Shown here: piece by piece, positions 15,405-22,627 of the stretch
Numbering within the stretch: the stretch's first letter is position 1
Layout: every line of letters begins with the position of its first letter
Assembly (NCBI GenBank): GCA_035518715.1
Contig: DATIXJ010000019.1
Location: forward strand, 1-62,989
DNA from: DATIXJ01 sp035518715
GTDB lineage: Bacteria > Bacteroidota > Ignavibacteria > UBA10030 > SZUA-254
Direction: 5' to 3'
DNA length: 62,989 nucleotides
Translations under genes and position numbers: made by a program
Notes under the pieces: generated by a model
Seen by the model: the letters and a program-made list of their open reading frames with translations, nothing else
Told to the model about the DNA's origin: nothing
The model's database searches: none

Positions 15405-16859
15405 TTGGATGCCGGACCTGTGCTGAATCTCTCTCAACGACAAATGCTTCAGATGAAGCTGACGCCGCAGCAGGTGCAATACCTGCAGCTGCTGCAGCTT
15501 CCCGTGCTTGCTCTGGAGCAGCGTATCAAAGCGGAGCTCGAGATGAATCCTCTTCTCGAGGAGCTTGATGAGATTGAGACCACACAGGAACAGGAAGAAG
15601 AGAAGACCGCCCAGGATGAACAGCAGGCGGAAGCAGAACGCAAGGAAGAGGAAGACAGCTACACGTTCGATGATTTCATGAACGATGAGCTCGATGGCCA
15701 CAAAGCCGCGAGCGTTCCACGCGACGACGAAGAACGTGAAGAAATTCCACAGCCGGCCGAGTCTACTGTTACCCAGCGACTTCTGGATCAGGTTCTCCTC
15801 CTTGACCTCTCACCGGATGAAAATCTCCTCTGCGACGAGATTATCGGGAATATCGATGAGGATGGATATCTGCGGCGGGAACTTCCGCTGATTGTCCAGG
15901 ATCTCAATCTCGCACACGGCCTTTCGATTACCAATGAGCGAGCCGAAGAAATTCTGCTGATGATCCAGCGCCTGGATCCCCCGGGGATTGCCGCCCGTTC
16001 ACTGCGGGAGTGTCTCATCGTCCAGCTGGAAGTCGGGGATTTTGATCCGGTCCTGAAAGAACGCGCATTGAATGTCCTGCGCGATCACTTCGACGACTTC
16101 ACCATGAAACACTATGAAGACCTGGCAAAGGCATTGGGTGTGCATGTCGATCAGCTGAAGCCGGTCATCGAACTGATCCAGAAGCTCAATCCCAAACCGG
16201 GAGAGGGCCAGTTTACCGCTCAGCAGAATTATATCGTTCCCGATTTCACGGTTGAACGGGATGATGGGGATTTTATCATCCTGCTGAACGAGAAGAATGT
16301 TCCTCCTCTTCGCATCAATAAGGGATATAAAGAGCTGATGTCGCGGAAGCACTCGAACGGCACACCCGACGGGGTCAAGGATTTTATCCGGAAGCGGTTC
16401 GAAGCTGCCAAGTGGTTTATCGCTTCGATTAACCAGCGGCGCGAGACCATGCTGAAAGTTATGAGAGCGATCGTCGAGAAACAGCGGACGTTCTTCGAGA
16501 CAGGTGAGAATCTCCGCCCGATGATCTATAAGGATATCGCCGAGATGATCGGGATGGATATTTCCACCATCAGCCGGGTGGTCAACGGCAAATATGTTCA
16601 GACCGAGTATGGTGTTTTTGAACTGCGTCACTTTTTCAGCGATAAGCTTACCACTTCTTCCGGAGAAGAGATTTCCAACAAGGAAGTCAAGAAAACTATC
16701 AGGGAAATTATCGAACAGGAGGATTCCAACCGTCCGCTGAGCGATGACCGAATCGCCGAAATGCTCAACGAGGACGGTCTCAACATTGCCCGGCGAACCG
16801 TTGCAAAATACCGGGAGGCGATGAAAATTCCGGTCGCCCGGCTTCGCCGAAAAATTTGA
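15405..16859 (+). CDS. rpoN: RNA polymerase sigma-54 factor
   Basis: A 484-residue sigma-54. The N-terminal region I is Gln/Leu-rich ('LSQRQMLQMKLTPQQVQYLQLLQL'), followed by an acidic region II (about residues 60-115), the core-binding region and a C-terminal DNA-binding part. The RpoN box 'ARRTVAKYRE' is near residue 465, and the helix-turn-helix contains 'DISTISRVVNGKYVQT'. It directs transcription at -24/-12 promoters together with AAA+ activators; no such activator is in the window. The start could be TTG 15405 or GTG 15420; neither has a strong ribosome-binding site. hslV follows by 21 bases. Confidence 0.95.
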   Translation: MDAGPVLNLSQRQMLQMKLTPQQVQYLQLLQLPVLALEQRIKAELEMNPLLEELDEIETTQEQEEEKTAQDEQQAEAERKEEEDSYTFDDFMNDELDGHKAASVPRDDEEREEIPQPAESTVTQRLLDQVLLLDLSPDENLLCDEIIGNIDEDGYLRRELPLIVQDLNLAHGLSITNERAEEILLMIQRLDPPGIAARSLRECLIVQLEVGDFDPVLKERALNVLRDHFDDFTMKHYEDLAKALGVHVDQLKPVIELIQKLNPKPGEGQFTAQQNYIVPDFTVERDDGDFIILLNEKNVPPLRINKGYKELMSRKHSNGTPDGVKDFIRKRFEAAKWFIASINQRRETMLKVMRAIVEKQRTFFETGENLRPMIYKDIAEMIGMDISTISRVVNGKYVQTEYGVFELRHFFSDKLTTSSGEEISNKEVKKTIREIIEQEDSNRPLSDDRIAEMLNEDGLNIARRTVAKYREAMKIPVARLRRKI

Positions 16860-16880
16860 AAAGGGGGCATCATTTCAGCT

Positions 16881-17417
16881 ATGATAGAAACAATTCATTC
16901 AACAACCGTTATCGGACTGATCCATAAAGGGCAATCGGTTATCGGCGGTGACGGTCAGGTTACCGTCGGGAACGCCGTGATGAAACAAAAAGCAAGAAAA
17001 ATCCGCAAGATCTATAACGGCACGGTCCTCGCGGGTTTTGCGGGTGCAGCTGCAGATGCATTTACCCTTTTTGAGCGGTTCGAAGATCGGCTTCAGCAGT
17101 ATCACGGCAACCTTCTGCGCGCGGCTGTGGAGCTTGCAAAGCTCTGGCGCACGGATAAGTACCTTCGGCAGCTTGAAGCGCTTCTTGCGGTGCTCGACAA
17201 GCAGCAGGCACTTATAATATCGGGTACGGGCGAGATCATTGAACCCGACGACGGAATTGTTGCCATCGGTTCCGGTGGACAGTATGCCCTCGTTGCGGCG
17301 CGCACGCTGAAGAAGCACACCGATCTCCCCGCAAAGGACATCGTCCAGCAAGCCCTTGAGGCAGCCGCAGAAATCTGCATCTATACGAACGACGAGATAT
17401 CTATAGAAGAACTGTAA
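16881..17417 (+). CDS. hslV: ATP-dependent protease subunit HslV
   Basis: A 178-residue HslV (ClpQ) peptidase. The catalytic Thr-Thr is not at position 2 but follows a short extension: 'MIETIHSTTVIG', then 'VIGGDGQVT' and 'GFAGAAADAFTLFE'. Processing before Thr8 would expose the nucleophile; in Bacillus ClpQ a similar extension is retained and Ser2 is used instead, but Ser is not at position 2 here, so processing is more likely. The conserved 'GTGEIIEPDDGIVAIGSGG' is intact. It works with HslU encoded 24 bases downstream. Confidence 0.95.
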   Translation: MIETIHSTTVIGLIHKGQSVIGGDGQVTVGNAVMKQKARKIRKIYNGTVLAGFAGAAADAFTLFERFEDRLQQYHGNLLRAAVELAKLWRTDKYLRQLEALLAVLDKQQALIISGTGEIIEPDDGIVAIGSGGQYALVAARTLKKHTDLPAKDIVQQALEAAAEICIYTNDEISIEEL

Positions 17418-17440
17418 CGTCCATTTCCTCTGTTGTCAGA

Positions 17441-18826
17441 ATGAAGAAGCTGAAAAGAGAATCCCGCGAGCTGACTCCCGTTGAAATTGTCCGCGAGCTC
17501 GACCGGTATATCATCGGTCAGCACGCCGCCAAGAAATCCGTTGCGATCGCGATCCGAAACAGGTGGAGGCGCCTCCAGACGGCGGAAAACCTGCGCGAAG
17601 AGATCATGCCGAACAACATCATTCTCATCGGCCCGACAGGTGTCGGCAAGACGGAGATTGCCCGCCGCCTGGCAAAGCTCGTAAACGCACCGTTTGTGAA
17701 GGTGGAGGCATCGAAGTTCACGGAGGTTGGATATGTCGGCCGGGATGTCGATTCAATGGTTCGGGATCTCGTGGAGGTTGCGGTCAATATGGTGAAAGGC
17801 GAGAAGAGCGCTGAAGTTGAGGACAAAGCCGAGCGGCTCGTCGAGGAGCGGCTTCTCGATATCCTTGTCCCTTCGGTCAAGCGTCATCAGCCCGCGGGGT
17901 TTAACGGGCCTCCGGAGGAAATTCCGGATGCAGAGGAGAACAAGGCAACGCGTGAGAAGTTCCGGGAAAAACTGCGTGCGGGCGCACTCGAAGAACGGAC
18001 CGTTGAATTGGATGTAAACGTTCCGCAGATGCCGGCGATGCAGGTGTTTGGTCCGGTGAGCATGGAGGAGATGGGACTGAACATCCAGGAAATGTTTGGC
18101 AATATCATGCCGAAGCGCAGCAAGCAAAGGAAAATGTCTGTAGCGGATGCGCGGTCAATGCTGATGCAGGAAGAAATCCAGAAACTCATTGATACCGAAA
18201 GCGTGGTCAAGATTGCGCTGGACCGGGTAGAAAATGCCGGAATTGTCTTTCTCGATGAGATCGACAAGATCGCCGGCGAGCGGGGTCAGGGTTCGGGGCC
18301 CGACGTTTCCCGTGAAGGCGTACAGCGGGATCTTCTGCCGATTGTCGAGGGGACGACGGTCCTGACGAAGTATGGAATGGTCAGGACTGACCATGTTCTG
18401 TTCATCGCATCGGGAGCATTTCATGTCTCAAAGCCCTCCGACCTGATCCCGGAACTTCAGGGAAGATTTCCAATCCGCGTCGAACTCGAAAGTCTGAGTC
18501 AGGATGATTTTGTGAAGATTCTTACCGTTCCCCAGAACGCCCTGCTTAAACAGTACACGGCACTGCTCGAAACGGAAGGTGTGAAGTTGGAGTTTGCCGA
18601 GGAGGCAATCCGGGAAGTTGCGAGAACCGCAGCTGAGGTGAACGAGCAGGTCGAGAATATCGGCGCCAGACGCCTTCATACCATTATGACAACGCTCCTC
18701 GAGGAGATTCTCTTCGAGGCACCCGATAAGTATTCAGGTAAGGTGATTCTCGTGACGAAGGAGATGGTCGAGGATAAGCTCAGCGGGATCGTGAGAAATA
18801 AGGATCTCACGCGCTATGTTCTGTAG
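17441..18826 (+). CDS. hslU: ATP-dependent protease ATPase subunit HslU
   Basis: A 461-residue AAA+ unfoldase that feeds substrates to HslV. The N-terminus has 'TPVEIVRELDRYIIGQ', Walker A 'GPTGVGKTE' (residues 64-72), the pore loop region 'VGYVGRDVDSM', the inserted I domain (about residues 110-240), Walker B 'IVFLDEIDKIAGE' (near 267), sensor motifs and the C-terminal 'DLTRYVL' that docks into HslV. All parts are intact and the length is normal. It ends the rpoN-hslV-hslU run; an imperfect GC-rich hairpin (18843-18868) follows. Confidence 0.97.
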   Translation: MKKLKRESRELTPVEIVRELDRYIIGQHAAKKSVAIAIRNRWRRLQTAENLREEIMPNNIILIGPTGVGKTEIARRLAKLVNAPFVKVEASKFTEVGYVGRDVDSMVRDLVEVAVNMVKGEKSAEVEDKAERLVEERLLDILVPSVKRHQPAGFNGPPEEIPDAEENKATREKFREKLRAGALEERTVELDVNVPQMPAMQVFGPVSMEEMGLNIQEMFGNIMPKRSKQRKMSVADARSMLMQEEIQKLIDTESVVKIALDRVENAGIVFLDEIDKIAGERGQGSGPDVSREGVQRDLLPIVEGTTVLTKYGMVRTDHVLFIASGAFHVSKPSDLIPELQGRFPIRVELESLSQDDFVKILTVPQNALLKQYTALLETEGVKLEFAEEAIREVARTAAEVNEQVENIGARRLHTIMTTLLEEILFEAPDKYSGKVILVTKEMVEDKLSGIVRNKDLTRYVL

Positions 18827-18842
18827 GAATGGTCTGAGCGGT

Positions 18843-18868
18843 GCAGGCACTCCCGGCTGAGCGCCTGC
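18843..18868. terminator. weak GC-rich hairpin between convergent genes
   Basis: GCAGGC (18843-18848) pairs with GCCTGC (18863-18868), with a 14-base loop and no T-tract. It lies between convergent hslU and the DUF3467 gene. It may be a weak or factor-dependent terminator. Confidence 0.3.
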
Positions 18869-18878
18869 CTCAACAACG

Positions 18879-19202
18879 TTAGTGAACCTTGTCTCCTGCC
18901 ATGGGCGGCTGAAATCCAAATCCGCCGTGAGGTGTTTCTCCCTGGATCTTAATCTCTCCGAACGCCTTTTCAAATTTGTCGATGTTCTCCCGTAATGCCC
19001 CCAGAAGAAGTTTTGCATGCTGGGGAGTTGTGATAATACGGGCATGGACTTTCGCCTTCGGAACACCGGGAAGGACGCGTGTAAAATCAATAACAAATTC
19101 CGCGGGGGAATGCGTGATGATCGCGAGATTCGAATAAATTCCTTCCGCCTCTTTTTCGCCGAGCTCGATATTGATCTGCTGCTGAGGGGGCTGATTCGTC
19201 AT
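18879..19202 (-). CDS. DUF3467 family protein
   Basis: A 107-residue cytoplasmic DUF3467 protein. The family pattern is visible: 'GIYSNLAIITHSPAEFVIDF', 'KAKVHARIITTPQHAKLLLGALRENI' and a final aromatic/Pro-rich tail. Its function is unknown; members are widespread in Bacteroidota and Chlorobiota. It is transcribed from the minus strand after a strong terminator, 20 bases upstream of its start, so it either has its own promoter or is read through. Confidence 0.88.
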   Translation of the reverse strand: MTNQPPQQQINIELGEKEAEGIYSNLAIITHSPAEFVIDFTRVLPGVPKAKVHARIITTPQHAKLLLGALRENIDKFEKAFGEIKIQGETPHGGFGFQPPMAGDKVH

Positions 19203-19221
19203 GGGCTTTCCTTTCGTGTAT

Positions 19222-19255
19222 AAAAAAGCCCTTCGGAGGAACTCCCCCGAAGGGC
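19222..19255 (-). terminator. intrinsic terminator after TPR lipoprotein gene
   Basis: Inverted repeat GCCCTTCGG (19228-19236) with CCGAAGGGC (19247-19255), loop of 10 bases. Read on the minus strand it is followed by a run of six T. It ends the TPR gene that stops at 19275. Confidence 0.85.
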
Positions 19256-19274
19256 AATTCTCTTCAAACGTGTG

Positions 19275-20432
19275 TTATTTCTTCCGCAGGCTGTCGGCCT
19301 GTTCCATTGCCTGCTTTGCTTCTTTGAACATCTCGGCATTGGCATAGGCGGAGGCCAGTGCATCCCAGAGTGCAGGATCGTCCTTCTTCACTTCGGTGAG
19401 CTGCTTGAAGTATTCTGCGGCTTTCTTGAACTCGGCGGTGTAGGCCTTGTTGGTCACGGTCTTGACATCTTTCGATTGGGCGGCATCTTTCATGCCCTGC
19501 CCCAGCTTCAGATGTGCAACACCGAGCTGCCGGAGTGCCAGCTCGTAGTTCGGATGCAGCTTCAGAGCCGCTTCAAAGTACGGAATTGCTTCTTTGACGC
19601 TGTCGGTCTGCATGAGGAGCACGCCGTAATTGTACTGATACAGCTCGTTGGAAGGTTCCTGCGCGATCGCCTCTTTGATGAACGGCTTGGCTTCATTCGC
19701 CCGGTTCGTCCGGACGTAGAGATCGATCATCGTCCGGAGGAAGTCTGGATTCGACGGATCGAATTTTCTTGCCTCGGCGATGACGCCGATGGCGCCGTTG
19801 TAGGTCTCCGTTGCCTCCTGCTTCATTCCCTTTTCTTCCGCCACGTCACCTTTCTTGATATATGCGTTGATGAGTGTTGAATACTCGTCGGCAGTCGGCT
19901 TGTGGCTGATCGCCGTCTTCAGCGCAGAGATCTCGTCATCATACCGCCCGTCAAAATGATACGCAAGAGCGAGATTCTGGTAGGTGATGGTGCTGTCAGG
20001 GTTCACGGTAATCGCCATTTGGTATGCATCGATGGCGTTCTGGAGGAGGATATGCGCGCTGTCCTTGGATGCGCTCGAGACGCGGTTATATGACGACACG
20101 CCCGAATTCAGTTCTGTTCCCCAGACATTAAGTTTCGCCCTTCTGATCGGATCTTCAAAGTCTTTGCCGCTTTTCAGGGAATTATCATAGGCCTCAACCA
20201 TTCCCTTATAATTTTGCTGGTTCCGCCGGGCTTCTCCGAGCAGATACCATGCTTCAGTGTTGCCGGGATTCTTGGTTACTTCTTTCAGCAACGATGCCTC
20301 AGCTTTTGCATAATCACTATGCTGCATGTACAGCTTCGCGCTCGTGATGTCCGCCGAGCCGCATTGAAAACCCGTCACGGCGAGGAAGACAAACAGGAGA
20401 GCACAGACGGTGAGTAGTGAGATTTGTTTCAT
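19275..20432 (-). CDS. TPR-repeat exported protein / possible lipoprotein
   Basis: A 385-residue protein with an N-terminal signal peptide ('LLTVCALLFVFLAVTGFQC'). Cys24 could be lipidated, but the preceding 'GFQ' does not make a standard lipobox. The rest consists of at least six TPR motifs, e.g. 'AEASLLKEVTKNPGNTEAWYLLGEARRNQQNY', 'AYQMAITVNPDSTITYQNLALAYHFDG' and 'AIPYFEAALKLHPNYELALRQLGVAHLKLG'. TPR arrays scaffold protein complexes; the partner is unknown. It has its own promoter and terminator, so it is monocistronic. ATG 20432 has AGGAG nearby. Confidence 0.88.
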   Translation of the reverse strand: MKQISLLTVCALLFVFLAVTGFQCGSADITSAKLYMQHSDYAKAEASLLKEVTKNPGNTEAWYLLGEARRNQQNYKGMVEAYDNSLKSGKDFEDPIRRAKLNVWGTELNSGVSSYNRVSSASKDSAHILLQNAIDAYQMAITVNPDSTITYQNLALAYHFDGRYDDEISALKTAISHKPTADEYSTLINAYIKKGDVAEEKGMKQEATETYNGAIGVIAEARKFDPSNPDFLRTMIDLYVRTNRANEAKPFIKEAIAQEPSNELYQYNYGVLLMQTDSVKEAIPYFEAALKLHPNYELALRQLGVAHLKLGQGMKDAAQSKDVKTVTNKAYTAEFKKAAEYFKQLTEVKKDDPALWDALASAYANAEMFKEAKQAMEQADSLRKK

Positions 20433-20487
20433 GGAAACTCCTCTTATAGATTGAATTTTCCTGGAATGAGCTCGTTTATGCAGTCAA

Positions 20488-20516
20488 AATATACGCAACG
20501 CTGAGTGAATAATCAA
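20488..20516 (-). promoter_or_regulatory. promoter of TPR gene
   Basis: On the minus strand, TTGATT (20516-20511), a 17-base spacer and TATATT (20493-20488). It lies 56 bases upstream of the ATG at 20432. Confidence 0.62.
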
Positions 20517-20609
20517 CTTTGCAAGAATCACCATTGGTTATCGATCCGGAAAGGGGGTGTTGCCCATCGTCGCTCTCCCCGAATGGTGAGGAGAGGGGAA
20601 GCATATCCG

Positions 20610-20638
20610 TTGACTTTCAGCCGAAATTTTGATATTAT
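20610..20638 (+). promoter_or_regulatory. promoter of HIT-icd operon
   Basis: TTGACT (20610-20615), a 17-base spacer and TATTAT (20633-20638), 35 bases before ATG 20673. Confidence 0.62.
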
Positions 20639-20672
20639 ACACCTCCTTTTAGTTATCCGTCGTGTTGACAGC

Positions 20673-21107
20673 ATGAGCGATTGCGCATTTTGCAGGATCA
20701 TCCGGGGTGAATTGCCCGCCGAAGTGCTCTACTCGAATGATCACGTCTTTGCAATTCTGGATATCAACCCCATCCACTTCGGCCACGTTCTTGTTATTCC
20801 CAAGGTGCACTGCGTAACATTTCTTGAGCTTCCCGAAAGCGAACTTCCCGAAATGATCCGTGCGACACAACTTGTCGCTAAGGCCATCGTGAAGACTTTT
20901 GAGCCGCAGGGCTTCAACATTTTTTCGAATAACGGCGTCGCGGCCGGGCAGTCGGTCTTCCACGTCCATTTTCACGTCACGCCCAGATATACCGACGATC
21001 AGATCCGTTTTGTGCTGAAGCTGAAGAAGTATGAGGGGAGTGATATGGCAGCGTACGGATCGAAACTGAGGGATTATATTCGTTCGACTTCACATCAGAA
21101 TCACTGA
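20673..21107 (+). CDS. HIT-family nucleotide hydrolase (Hint-like)
   Basis: A 144-residue histidine-triad protein. The catalytic triad motif is 'HVHFHVTPR' (His97, 99, 101), and 'CAFCRIIRGELPAEV' at the N-terminus plus 'HVLVIPKVH' are typical of the Hint branch, which hydrolyses adenosine phosphoramidates and acyl-AMP. The longer frame from 20505 would start inside the promoter, so ATG 20673 is chosen. icd follows after 12 bases and is probably co-transcribed. Confidence 0.93.
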   Translation: MSDCAFCRIIRGELPAEVLYSNDHVFAILDINPIHFGHVLVIPKVHCVTFLELPESELPEMIRATQLVAKAIVKTFEPQGFNIFSNNGVAAGQSVFHVHFHVTPRYTDDQIRFVLKLKKYEGSDMAAYGSKLRDYIRSTSHQNH

Positions 21108-21119
21108 GAGAGAAATTCC

Positions 21120-22436
21120 ATGAGCGCTCCGAAGATTCCCCCACAGGGAAAGAAAATTACCATCCAGAACGGCAAATTGACCGTTCCCGAGCAGCCCATC
21201 ATTCCTTACATTGAGGGGGATGGAACCGGTCCCGACATCTGGCGCGCATCTGTGCGAGTCATTGATGCGGCAGTCGAGAAGGCCTATCGCGGAAGCCGCA
21301 GAATTGCCTGGATGGAAGTCTTTGCCGGGGAGAAGGCCTTCAAACAATTCAACACCTGGCTTCCCGAGGAAACCGTTGCTGCGTTCCGGGACTATCTCGT
21401 GGGGATTAAGGGACCGCTGACAACGCCCGTTGGTGGCGGAATCCGATCGCTCAACGTTGCATTGCGCCAAATGCTCGATCTGTATGTCTGCCTCAGACCC
21501 GTGCAGTATTTTCGCGGTGTGCCGTCTCCGGTTAAGCACCCTGAAAAAGTCGATATGGTCATTTTTCGGGAAAACACCGAAGACATTTATGCGGGGATCG
21601 AATATACCGCAGGGTCTGCCGAGGCGCAAAAGATTCTGGATTTCCTGAAAACAGAATTCCCAAAACAGTTTGAAAAGATACGATTCGGGACAGTGGAGAA
21701 ATCAAAAGAATTCTGGACTCTTGTCGGTGCAAGGAATTTCCCCACGGATATCAGAGTCGGGGTTGGCATCAAACCGGTGAGCTATTCCGGAAGTGTCCGC
21801 CTCATTCATAGTGCGATCAGCTACGCCATACAAAATCACCGGAAGAGCGTAACGATTGTGCACAAGGGGAATATTATGAAATTCACCGAAGGTGCTTTTC
21901 GCGACTGGGGATTTCAGGTCGCGAAAGAACACTTTGGTGCTGTCGAGATCGACGGCGGTCCGTGGTGCAAGGTGCCCGAAGGAAAACCGGGCGCGGGTAT
22001 CATCATTAAAGACGCAATCGCGGATATCGCCTTACAGCAGGTTCTCACGCGTCCCGAGGAATTTGACATCCTCGCCACACCCAATCTGAACGGCGATTAT
22101 ATCAGCGACGCGCTCGCGGCGCAGGTCGGCGGTATCGGCATTGCGCCGGGAGGGAACATCAATTATATCACCGGTCATGCCGTGTTTGAAGCCACGCACG
22201 GAACCGCGCCGAAATATGCAAACCTCGACAAGGTAAATCCGGGATCGGTGATTCTCAGCGGGGAGATGATGCTCCGGTACATGGGGTGGAAGGAAGCTGC
22301 CGAACTGATCCTTAAAGGCATGAACGCGACGATTCAGGCAAAAACCGTTACCTATGATTTCGCCCGTCTTATGGAAGGAGCGAAAGAAGTGAAGTGTTCC
22401 GAATTTGCGGATGCCATGATCAGGAACCTCGCTTAG
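21120..22436 (+). CDS. icd: NADP-dependent isocitrate dehydrogenase
   Basis: A 438-residue decarboxylating isocitrate dehydrogenase of the TCA cycle, giving 2-oxoglutarate and NADPH. The substrate loop 'TTPVGGGIRSLNVALRQ' contains the serine that is phosphorylated in E. coli, followed by 'LRPVQYF' and 'FRENTEDIYAGIEY'. Metal-binding and cofactor regions 'NLNGDYISDALAAQVGGIGIAPGGNIN' and 'THGTAPKYANLDKVNPGS' are intact; the Lys-Tyr in 'APKYA' matches NADP preference. The length is like that of the E. coli enzyme. No IDH kinase/phosphatase gene is in the window. Confidence 0.96.
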   Translation: MSAPKIPPQGKKITIQNGKLTVPEQPIIPYIEGDGTGPDIWRASVRVIDAAVEKAYRGSRRIAWMEVFAGEKAFKQFNTWLPEETVAAFRDYLVGIKGPLTTPVGGGIRSLNVALRQMLDLYVCLRPVQYFRGVPSPVKHPEKVDMVIFRENTEDIYAGIEYTAGSAEAQKILDFLKTEFPKQFEKIRFGTVEKSKEFWTLVGARNFPTDIRVGVGIKPVSYSGSVRLIHSAISYAIQNHRKSVTIVHKGNIMKFTEGAFRDWGFQVAKEHFGAVEIDGGPWCKVPEGKPGAGIIIKDAIADIALQQVLTRPEEFDILATPNLNGDYISDALAAQVGGIGIAPGGNINYITGHAVFEATHGTAPKYANLDKVNPGSVILSGEMMLRYMGWKEAAELILKGMNATIQAKTVTYDFARLMEGAKEVKCSEFADAMIRNLA

Positions 22437-22559
22437 CACAATCGCTCCTCCTTCCGGAAAAATCCACGCTCTCCTGTCTGAATTATGCTCGGGATCGGGA
22501 TACGCAGCACATCCCATTTTCTCGTCCGTTAGTTTACCGGATTTTTCATCGAAACAGAA

Positions 22560-22591
22560 AGCCCCGGCTGCACGATCTCACAGCCGGGGCT
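22560..22591 (-). terminator. terminator between icd and T9SS cargo gene
   Basis: Perfect 11-base inverted repeat AGCCCCGGCTG (22560-22570) / CAGCCGGGGCT (22581-22591), loop of 10 bases. On the plus strand ATTTTCT follows a few bases later; on the minus strand a short TTTCTGTTT follows. It can serve both convergent genes, and is placed to end the minus-strand gene stopping at 22628. Confidence 0.7.
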
Positions 22592-22627
22592 TAGGGATTT
22601 TCTGGAACGACGCTCTTGCGCCGCGTC

